A stretch of 64,000 nucleotides of DNA, taken from contig JADQAV010000065.1 of NCBI GenBank assembly GCA_019775845.1, positions 45,842 through 109,841 of the forward strand. The letters are read 5' to 3'. Below the pieces are notes generated by a model. The model was given only the letters and a program-made list of their open reading frames with translations, made no database searches and was not told the DNA's origin. Positions 56,032 to 64,000 of the stretch are shown in pieces (within the stretch, counting starts at the first letter, position 1; every line of letters begins with the position of its first letter). This stretch comes from Myrmaecium sp. VS I D KN 1 (Eukaryota > Ascomycota > Dothideomycetes > Valsariales > Valsariaceae). A program made the translations under genes and the position numbers.

Positions 56032-56777
56032 GGAGCTGTTTAGGGCATGTCATGGACCAGGTTGCTGGCTAGTTGTTATCGATCGGTGAGGACACAGTGA
56101 TCGTGCAGAGGTGTCCTGAGTTCTCTTTCCGACTTCATTTCTCTCCTTTTTTCCGTTTGTATGACCTCGATATCCTTTGTTATTGGAACTCGGAATTAGA
56201 ATGAGATTGGACGGCACGCGAATGGAATAATTGGGATGTATGAGATACCACTAGTGCAACATCCCAGTTATATAAGGCGTCACTCCTTTCCTGTGATATT
56301 TATCGATGCACCTATTCGATATAATTTACCTGATGTGCTTCTGCGAGTTGCCGCTCCGGAGGCGAGATAAGCTGACTCTTAGCTCGGACATTGTCATTTG
56401 TTCAGATTTTTGAATAGTCTATCTCATGTGGTATTTCCAACAGCCATCTCCCCTTCGGTGTAAATATTTCTTCGACGAAGGTGTACCTGATGGCGTTGCC
56501 AGCTTGCGGAGGAAGTTTGAAGCAGAGTCCCACGTGGGTCAAGGGAAGGGGTCTCGTTCGTCGGTTCGGGATGACATCCAACGTCCCCTCGCTTGCCGTC
56601 ACCAAGCTGCATTAGCTCTCGAGCTCCAAGCATCTATTCTCCAACCCTCGAAGAGTTTGGCGACCTCCTCCAACACATCCTGTCTTTTCCGCAATCGCGT
56701 GTCCTTTCACGTTCCTCAATTACTGCAGGGATTCTCAACTCGATCCATTGCGCTCGTCCACGAGATCTGGAGGAACA
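56032..56777. other. Upstream region of VTC4
   Basis: 746 nt between the Src1-like stop and the VTC4 start, both plus strand. It should contain the 3' UTR of the former and the promoter and leader of the latter. The plus frame at 56426-56902 overlaps the VTC4 first exons in another phase and is not accepted. Confidence 0.5.
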
Positions 56778-59405
56778 ATGAGGTGCGTCTTATCTATCAC
56801 GCAAGCTCGTGCGACATTCGTCCCTCCGCTGCAATATCCATGCTCACCAATTTCTCTTCGACACCCCGAACAGGTTCGGCGAACAGCTCCGGACGTCCTT
56901 GATCAAGGACTGGTACTACTACTACATCTCATACGATGAACTCAAGGGGAGCCTACAGACGGATTACGAGACACCGCCGAGTAAAGACAGTCCGAAGCCA
57001 AAGCGCAAGCCATGGACGGAGGAGGACGAGCAGCGATTCGTGAAGCAATTGGAGCAGGAGCTGGACAAGGTCTTCACGTTCCAGAAAGTCAAGAGTCAAG
57101 AAATCATCCGCCGGATCAAGGCCACGGAGAAGGAGGTCAATGAGGTCATTGCACGGCAGCAACAACAACAGCAACAGCACGGACAGCAGCAGACGCAGGA
57201 TGGGGAACATAGAGATAATGATCTGGAGCAGGACTTCATGCTGCTAGAGGAAGATCTGAGCGATATCATCGCCGACGTGCATGACTTGGCCAAGTTCACG
57301 CAACTCAACTACACTGGGTTCCAGAAGATCATCAAGAAGCACGACGTAGGTGTCTCCACATCCTTTACACAACCAAGGCGGGACATCTAACTTCACGCGT
57401 TGCAGAAACAAACCGCCTGGCACTTGAAGCCTGTGTTCGCGGCGCGGCTTAAGGCGAAGCCCTTCTTCAAGGATAACTATGATGCATTCGTGGTGAAGCT
57501 GTCCAAGCTCTACGATCTAGTGAGGACGCGGGGCAATCCGACTAAGGGCGACAGCGCGGCGGGCGGGTCACAGCAGAATTTCGTGCGCCAGACCACGAAG
57601 TACTGGGTGCATCCGGATAACATCACTGAACTGAAGCTTATCATATTGAAGGTGAATTTCTCATGCCCGGTGATTTAACCCAGACTGACTGGAAGTAGCA
57701 TCTGCCGGTCCTGGTATTCAACGCGAGCAAGGAGTTCGACCCCGCGGACTCTGCAATCACTTCGATCTACTATGACAACACGGATACGTGGGAGCTGTAC
57801 GAGGGTCGACTCAAGAAGACAGAGGGTGCCGAGGCCATTCGCCTCCGGTGGTATGGTGGGATGGAGACGGACACCATCTTCGTGGAAAGGAAGACTCACC
57901 GGGAGGACTGGACAGGTGAAAAGTCGGTCAAAGCGCGTTTCGCGATCAAAGAGAAGAACGTCAACGCTTTCATGCGAGGCGAAATGACTGTGGAGCAAGT
58001 ATTCGAGAAGATGCGGAAGGAGGGCAAGAAGAGCGAGAAGGAGATCGCTGAGCTAGAGCAGCTAGCGAGGGAGATTCAGTACAGGGTGATTACGCGCAAG
58101 CTTGTGCCGGTCACCCGGTCGTTCTATCACCGTACTGCTTTCCAGCTTCCGGGAGATGCTCGGGTCCGTATCTCCCTCGATACCGAACTGACCATGGTAC
58201 GAGAGGACAACCTCGACGGACGTCAACGCGCTGGAAAGAACTGGCGTCGGATGGACATTGGGATTGACTGGCCATTCCCACAATTGCCTCCAGAGGATGT
58301 GGAGCGCTTCCCGTATGCCGTCTTAGAGGTGAAACTACAGACCCAAGCCGGACAGGAGCCACCGGAGTGGATCAGGGAGCTCACCGCAAGTCACCTCGTT
58401 GAGGCGGTGCCCAAGTTCAGTAAATTCATCCACGGCACTGCGAAGCTCAACCCCAATCGTATCCACCTCCTCCCTTTCTGGATGCCGCAGATGGACGTTG
58501 ACATCCGCAAGCCCATCACCCACCGCTTTGGTATCGAGCGTCCAGCTCAGAGCGCCGCGCTCTCAACGGAAGACCCTGACGAAGATAGCGACGATGACCG
58601 CGACGGCGAAAGCCTTCTGAACGAAGATACGGACAACGAGGACATTCGGCGGCTGCGGGAGGCCCGTGACCGGATGGAGCAGCATGAGCTTGACCAACAG
58701 CGCGATTACGGCACTGGTTCCAACGGCCACCTTCCCAACGTAATGGACATCGAGGAGCGCATCGCGGCCGCCCCTCCGCGACCGGAGGAAGACTACCCTC
58801 TTTACGACAGCGACGACGAAGAATACGCCGATAGCAATGAGGCCCTCGAGGAAGCCCGGCGCATCGGGCGCTGGCACTATTACGCCGCGTTAGGCAAACA
58901 TCAACTACACCGCGTCACCAAGGCTCTCAGCGCTCTCGTTCCCACGCCCAAACCAACAACGCTAGGTCCCGCCGCCGCCGACAGCTCCTTGGGCATTCCC
59001 AAGGGTGACACCCAAGTTGCGCGCTTCAAGGCGCCCAAGGGGAAGCGGATCCACGTCCCCGTACGGGTGGAGCCCAAGGTCCAGCTTGCGACGGAACGCA
59101 CCTTCCTTTCGTGGCTGCAGTTCAGCATCATCCTGGGGTCGATCGCGGCCACGCTGCTAAACTTCGGAGACCCGCTGGCGATGGCGAGCGCGTGGGCGTT
59201 CACTGCCGTGGCGGTGCTGGCGCTGCTGTACAGCATGGGGTTGTACTTGTGGCGGGTGGAAAAGATTCGGGCGCGCAGGGCGGTGACGTATCACGACAAG
59301 TGGGGCCCTAGCGTGCTGTGTCTGGGTTTGCTGGTCGCGATGGCGGTGAGCTTTGGGTTGAGGTTTGGGAGTGGAGCTGGGAAGGATGTGGGTTTGAAGG
59401 GTTGA
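56778..59405 (+). CDS. VTC4: Vacuolar transporter chaperone Vtc4, polyphosphate polymerase
   Basis: Exons 56778..56782, 56874..57345, 57406..57651 and 57699..59405 encode 809 aa. The 5-nt first exon (ATGAG) joins to [19 protein letters not shown], the start of the SPX domain (to about residue 215), which contains a Gln-rich loop near residue 105. The central tunnel domain keeps catalytic motifs [29 protein letters not shown] (basic residues), [10 protein letters not shown] and the Lys of [10 protein letters not shown], which mark the active Vtc4 subunit rather than Vtc2/3. An acidic linker (residues 490-580) leads to a C-terminal three-span membrane domain ([19 protein letters not shown]). 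The complex makes polyphosphate from ATP and moves it into the vacuole; SPX domains sense inositol pyrophosphates, linking activity to phosphate status. Confidence 0.95.
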
Positions 59406-59897
59406 GGTGGATGGGAGGATATCGACGGCGGAGGTGTGAGTCGCTTGCCGGGTGCGCCTGGAACAGGAGGTCGATGATGTGGAAGTGCCATATACTTGTC
59501 ATATAGGGAAGATCTGACGGTAGCAAGTGGTGGGAGTCTAAAATGATGGTCATAGGGTGTTGGATGCTCGAGTGTGTCGTATGTAAATATTTATATAGAT
59601 GCCTTACGACAACTGTCACATGTCAAGCATAACAGGCACATTAATGCCTAAGGCACAAATGAGTTAGCTGCCTAAGAACGCTCGGACCCCACCGCATCAC
59701 CGCCTGCCCCACCTCCCCTCATCATCGTCAAACGGCCCCGCGGGTCAGCCCGACCTGACTTGACTGCCAGACTTCCTGACTGCACCAACACCAAACACCG
59801 CCAACCTCAGCTCTCCGTCTCACTCTACCAAACCTCCCACCGACTCTCACTACACAACCCGGGAAACAACATTCAGGCATAGCTCACGCGAAACACG
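59406..59897. other. NEDD8 promoter region
   Basis: 492 nt between the VTC4 stop and the NEDD8 start on the same strand. Pyrimidine-rich stretches occur at 59695-59860. No gene was recognised. Confidence 0.5.
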
Positions 59898-60724
59898 ATG
59901 CAGATCAAGTACGTTCCCATTTCCCATCTTCCACTTCCGCCCCGCCGGCTGCCCGATTTCCTCCGCCTTCCTTCTCCTTCCTCCCCACGAGCTCCTCTGT
60001 TCCTTTAGCGATGGGCGCAAGGATGCAAAGACGGAAAGCTGATGCAGGGATTTCTTTTGAACTAGAGTACGCACCCTCACCGGCAAGGAGATCGAGCTGG
60101 ATATCGAGCCGGATTATAAGGTGTGTTGCCGTCTTTTCTTCTTTCCTGTTTTCCCGAGAGGTGGGGAGGAGGGTGCGGGTGGTGGGCTGTGGTATTGGGT
60201 TCGGAAGTTTGGCTCTGGCTGTGTGTGGATCAGGGTGTGTTGGGAGGGATGGGTGAGCTGTGCGGGATACTGGGTGTGGTGAAAGGAGGGAGTGTCCTTG
60301 CGGTGGGCGCGAGCACATGGGAAAACGCGATGAAGTGACAAGAGGACTGGGCATACAAGACTCCCGCGTGGACCCAGCGGCCATTCAGCTCCTGTCCCGG
60401 ACCTCGGACCCTCCTGTCACCGGTACACTGAAGAAGCAAACACACCCAAGCTAACACTGCATATCTCCAGGTCTCCCGCATCAAAGAGCGCGTCGAGGAG
60501 AAGGAAGGCATCCCGCCCATGCAGCAGCGGTTGATCTACGGCGGCAAGCAGATGTAAGCACATGTCACATCCTACCGAATCCCTCGTACCTTTCTCAAAA
60601 AACAGAATGCTGATGCTTCCGCCCACCATCCAGGTCCGACGACAAGACGGCCGCGGAGTACAACCTCGAGGGCGGCGCGACGCTGCATTTGGTGCTGGCT
60701 CTGCGTGGTGGACGGTCTGCATGA
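59898..60724 (+). CDS. RUB1: Ubiquitin-like modifier NEDD8/Rub1
   Basis: Exons 59898..59908, 60066..60120, 60471..60553 and 60634..60724 encode 79 aa; the first exon is only 11 nt. The ubiquitin fold is complete: [49 protein letters not shown]. The C-terminus LALRGG-RSA shows Ala72 (Arg in ubiquitin), the residue that lets the NEDD8-activating enzyme distinguish it. The trailing RSA must be removed by a processing protease to expose Gly76. NEDD8/Rub1 is attached to cullins to activate SCF and other cullin-RING ubiquitin ligases, the class of ligase that would use the F-box protein at 3349-3972. Confidence 0.97.
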
Positions 60725-61754
60725 GCGACGACATGCCTTCCGTGCACCAGTTTTCTTTCTCTCTATTTTCTGGTGATGGGGCCGATGGCGGAGAAGGCGA
60801 GGTCTCGCTTCATGGCTGGGGACGTGATGGATGGGTGAAGGAGAGGGATGGGGAGCGTGAGGGGGCTGGAATAGGGAGGTGATGGGAAACCGGTGGAATG
60901 AGGAGATAGCATATGGGGTTTGCAGACTCAGGACGGGATGGATGATACCGGGAAGACATTCGGGGTTTTGATCTTCAGGGGTAGAGGCATTGATGGAAGA
61001 ACGGGCAGCTGTGCGTCCGTCATACCAGAGAGTGGAGTTGACGAAGCAGAAGCAGAAGATAAATAAGAAGCCATCGAGGGGCATTTTGTCCATCTATCAA
61101 GCTGTGTCTACTTCCCATATTCATCTAGTACGGTGCGGCACCATACATACAGTACATGCACAAGCCCAAATACACATCCACATCCTCACACATATGTAGA
61201 GAAAGACCAGCGAGTTGAGCCAACTTGACAAACTCTCATATCCACCTACCTATCTATCTGTACAATCTAGCCCATCCTCATCGTCCGGTATCGTATGATG
61301 TGGTATCCATACAAACAAACAAACAAACATATATCTCGCGATAATGCGATGATATCCCAAGCCCTCTACCAAAGGGCAAACCGAAAACAGAAAAAAGAAA
61401 GAACAAAGCCATGCACATGGTGCGCACCAGTCTGCCCCAACTCCCGACATGTCCCTGCCGCAACATGATATCCAACGCCCAAAGCCCAAACGCCGCCTTT
61501 TTTCCTTTCCCTTTTCCATTCCCATTCCCAGCGAGCGTATACCAGCCCAGCCCAGCCCATCTAGCCCAACCCAGATAAACCCCACCCAGCAACTCCAGTA
61601 CAGTGATAGTGTAGCCCATGGCTCCCTTCCGAGGATATGACGCCAGGTGTAAGGCCAAGATAAAGAAAGGAAGATACAGAAAAGCATATAACCGAAGAAG
61701 GTAAAAGAAAAAGACAAAAACAAAGAAGAAGGAAGAGGAGAGGGGAAATGGCGT
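60725..61754. other. Convergent 3' flanks
   Basis: About 1 kb between the stops of NEDD8 (+) and Elongin A (-). Frames on the minus strand (61250-62146) are low complexity and partly overlap the Elongin A gene in another phase. Nothing else was recognised. Confidence 0.5.
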
Positions 61755-62897
61755 TCACACCCTCCGCTTCCTCGGCATGAAAATACCGCCCATCGTCTCG
61801 TCACGCGGCCGCGGACGCTTGACGCTGGATGTGGTGGGGGGAGGAGGACGAGGACGAGGCGAGACATCCCGGACGGGAGCGGGCGTTTGTTTCTTCGTCG
61901 GTTGCGTTGCGGCAGGCGTGCGCGCCGTCGGTGGTGGCGATGCTTGCGCTGGTGCCTGAGCCGGTGCCGGTGCCGGGGTCGATTTGCGCATGCCACCCAG
62001 CCTCGGCACGGAGAACTTCTGACCGGTAGGGAGATGAGTCTTGCCAGCAGGCTCCTCCGCGCCGCTGCTTTCCGTCCCGCTGCCGGCGCCGCCACCGCCA
62101 CGATGCAGCGCCGTAAGGCGACGAAGCCGGTCCTCCTTCTCCGCACGTTCGAGGGCGCGGGCGCGCTCCTCGGTGCTCGGAGCAGGCGGTGCGCTCGTCC
62201 CCAGCATCAGCGCGTCCTGGCGCTGCTGGCGGGCCTTGGCCGCGCGGCGCTGCTCCTGAGCCGCCTCAGGACTCATGCCGACCAGGCCGGGCGGGGGCTT
62301 GGCGATCTGGCTGCGGCGCTGCTGCAGCAGGTGGTCCGGCAGCTTCATGGCCTTGGGGCGGGCCTGGTTGTGCTCCCACACGTCGCGGCGCAGCTTCTCG
62401 AGGACGGTCTTGCCCTTGGGCGGGGCGTCCGGGTTGCGGTTGCCCCAGGCGGTGGTGCGGCCGCCGGGGTACCGACGCTTGCGCTGGTTCTTGGAGATGT
62501 AGACGGGTCCTTCGATGATCTCGGTGCGGTTGGCGGAGCGGGCGGTCTGCTGGGCGTCCAGGCGGGCTTTGAAGGCGCGGTCGGCGGCGTCTTGCTCCTG
62601 TTCGCTGTCTCGCTTCAAGCGGTAGTAAAGGGCGGCCCAGCCGTTGGGGGAGGAGGAGTGGAGGGGCTTGGCCTGCCAGTTGTGGATGTCCCGCTCGATC
62701 AGCTTGAGCCAGATTTCCTTGGTGTGGCCGAGGAGCTGGGGGCAGTTGCGCTCGAGGGTGGAGAGCTGGTCCGGGTTCTCGATCTTGAGGAGGATGTGGC
62801 GGAGGAAGGTGTAGGGGAGGTCGCCGACGTCTTCGAGGAGGTGGATGTTGGCGATGAGGCGCCGAGTCGCCAGGTCGGAGAGGGAGGGGACGGGCAT
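61755..62897 (-). CDS. ELA1: Elongin A (RNA polymerase II transcription factor SIII subunit A)
   Basis: Single exon of 380 aa. Residues 1-75 form the Elongin-A N-terminal region with the BC-box/F-box-like pattern: SLSDLATRRLIANIHLLEDVGDLPYTFLRHIL, IENPDQLSTLERNCPQL, then the family stretch GHTKEIWLKLIERDI. A basic central part (residues 80-200; YISKNQRKRRYPGG) and a disordered Pro/Ala-rich tail with a final KRPRPRD and PRKRRV nuclear-signal-like end follow. In yeast Ela1 pairs with Elongin C and a cullin to ubiquitylate stalled RNA polymerase II; in animals it also stimulates elongation. The length and single-exon structure fit fungal homologues. Confidence 0.9.
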   Translation of the reverse strand: MPVPSLSDLATRRLIANIHLLEDVGDLPYTFLRHILLKIENPDQLSTLERNCPQLLGHTKEIWLKLIERDIHNWQAKPLHSSSPNGWAALYYRLKRDSEQEQDAADRAFKARLDAQQTARSANRTEIIEGPVYISKNQRKRRYPGGRTTAWGNRNPDAPPKGKTVLEKLRRDVWEHNQARPKAMKLPDHLLQQRRSQIAKPPPGLVGMSPEAAQEQRRAAKARQQRQDALMLGTSAPPAPSTEERARALERAEKEDRLRRLTALHRGGGGAGSGTESSGAEEPAGKTHLPTGQKFSVPRLGGMRKSTPAPAPAQAPAQASPPPTARTPAATQPTKKQTPAPVRDVSPRPRPPPPTTSSVKRPRPRDETMGGIFMPRKRRV

Positions 62898-63511
62898 GGT
62901 TGGGAGGAGGTAGTGACCGACGAGTCGGGAGGATTAGGAGAAGTAGGTGGGAGGTTCGTGATCGGAGGTCTTGTCGCTCGTTTTCTTTGTTTGTTCTTGG
63001 GGAGTTGAAGCTGGTGGAGGTGCTGGCACAAGGCCGGAGATAAGGTCGGGACGGATGTCGACCTCAAGGGGATATTGCTTGTGTCTGAGGGCGAGACGGG
63101 AGGTTTTGATTCCTTCAGTGGGGGCGCGCAGACATGGCGATTCGATTCGGTAAGGAGAAAGATTGAGCGAGGTTGAGTGAAGGGCAGTGATCTGTCTTTC
63201 GTAAACTTATGAACGGCGTGTCAGGTCTACAGTCAACTGCAGTTCAACTTATCGATGACCGAAGTTGCGCACGGGCCAAGCATCCTCAGGCAGCCCGTAG
63301 CATTGTTACCGACAACCGTTGAACGTCAACCGACGAACGACAAACGACCACCTTCACTTCACCATTCACCTCGCCTTTCACCTCATCTCACTTCACCTTC
63401 CTGCCTCCACGAACAAGGCCCGCACAAAGATAACCGGTTACATTGTTTCTATCTCCAGTGCTCACCAGCTGCTTCTTCCCTTCAGCGCGCTTTTTTGCGC
63501 GCCTCGACACC
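62898..63511. promoter_or_regulatory. Divergent promoter region
   Basis: 614 nt between the starts of Elongin A (-) and the truncated right-edge gene (+). A pyrimidine-rich tract with CTTTCACCTC-like words at 63350-63410 precedes the right-edge gene. No distinct motif was assigned. Confidence 0.45.
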
Positions 63512-64000
63512 ATGGCCCAACCATCACAACCCGACTACAACCTCCTCCCGCCCGCGGACGAAGACAGCCTACACAAAGTGCGTCTATTATCTGTCGAAAA
63601 GAAGCCATACGAGCGACTGTACAACCATCTCCTCAAGCCCGACTCAGCCGTCCTCACCGTCCCGGCACACCTCCCCACCCCTCCACCCGAGAACCCCAAC
63701 AACGGCAACGACAACGCCGCCGGCGCCGCAGAAAGCAACCCCAACGCAGACGACACCGACACCACCGCCCGCCGCCAAGCCTGGAAAGCCCAGCTCGCGC
63801 AATGGCGCACCGACCTCGCGCTCGACACCTCCACCTTCACGCAGAGCATCGTGCGCATGCAGCTGCAGCACCGGTCGAACGCGGCGGAGCGCGCGCGGCA
63901 CCGGGAGCGCAAAGCCCGCATCCTCGCGCAGTCGGCGGGTATCCGGGCGCGGACGGGGGAGCTGCGGGGCGCGCTGGCGGCGGCGCAGGCCGCGCTGGCC
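63512..64000 (+). CDS. Hypothetical coiled-coil protein, 5' part only
   Basis: The frame opens at ATG 63512 (context ccATGGCCC) and runs 163 codons off the window end without a stop. I do not recognise the family. The first 45 residues are conserved-looking (YNLLPPADEDSLHKVRLL, KKPYERLYNHLLKPD). A disordered Asn/Ala/Asp-rich linker follows (residues 55-90), then a strongly charged helix (WKAQLAQWRTDLALDTSTF, QHRSNAAERARHRERKAR) that looks like a coiled coil. The minus-strand frames opposite it are Arg/Ser-rich shadows. The missing 3' part is needed for identification. Confidence 0.65.
   Translation, partial: MAQPSQPDYNLLPPADEDSLHKVRLLSVEKKPYERLYNHLLKPDSAVLTVPAHLPTPPPENPNNGNDNAAGAAESNPNADDTDTTARRQAWKAQLAQWRTDLALDTSTFTQSIVRMQLQHRSNAAERARHRERKARILAQSAGIRARTGELRGALAAAQAALA

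Noticed and set aside
61887-63008. 373-codon plus-strand frame
   Set aside because: It is the antisense shadow of Elongin A, Ala/Gly/Val/Leu-rich, with no domain.

Overview
The window is nuclear DNA of a filamentous ascomycete (Pezizomycotina). The signs are: most genes carry short GT-AG introns (mostly 48-80 nt) with CTRAC-like branch points; genes stand singly on both strands with no operons; a nuclear tRNA-Leu has an intron; and the protein set is typically fungal (HymA/Mo25, SPX-VTC polyphosphate polymerase, Src1/Heh-type nuclear membrane protein, Syp1-type F-BAR adaptor, hybrid histidine kinase). I could not fix the class from sequence alone. All exon joins below were made by eye from splice signals, reading frame and family continuity.

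Left third (1-26 kb): TauD-like dioxygenase (+), F-box protein (-), 5-oxoprolinase (-), ribosomal protein eL42 (+), a bifunctional pseudouridine-5'-phosphate glycosidase/PfkB kinase (-), the oligosaccharyltransferase subunit Ost1 (+), a DUF1772 membrane protein (+), the PC4/Sub1 coactivator (-), HymA/Mo25 (-), a 240-bp AT-rich inverted-repeat element (MITE-like, apparently mutated by RIP or deamination), and a CDK-like kinase resembling Csk1 (-).

Middle (26-45 kb): a Syp1/FCHO-type endocytic adaptor (+), an unidentified proline/serine-rich protein (-), a gene-poor stretch of about 6 kb rich in simple repeats, and a large TBC-domain RabGAP (-).

Right third (45-64 kb): an unusual single gene joining a secreted/ER-type FKBP prolyl isomerase to a STIMATE-like polytopic membrane protein (-), an intron-containing tRNA-Leu(CAA) (+), a hybrid histidine kinase (-), an Src1/Heh-type inner nuclear membrane protein (+), the Vtc4 polyphosphate polymerase (+), NEDD8/Rub1 (+), Elongin A (-) and the 5' end of an unidentified coiled-coil protein (+).

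Most genes are housekeeping and not functionally linked to their neighbours. The most interesting items are the FKBP-STIMATE fusion at 46032-47650, the inverted-repeat element at 24321-24560, the bifunctional pseudouridine enzyme with a presequence-like N-terminus, and three genes whose first coding exon is only 3, 5 or 11 nt long. I saw no CRISPR array, viral gene, toxin gene or secondary-metabolite cluster.
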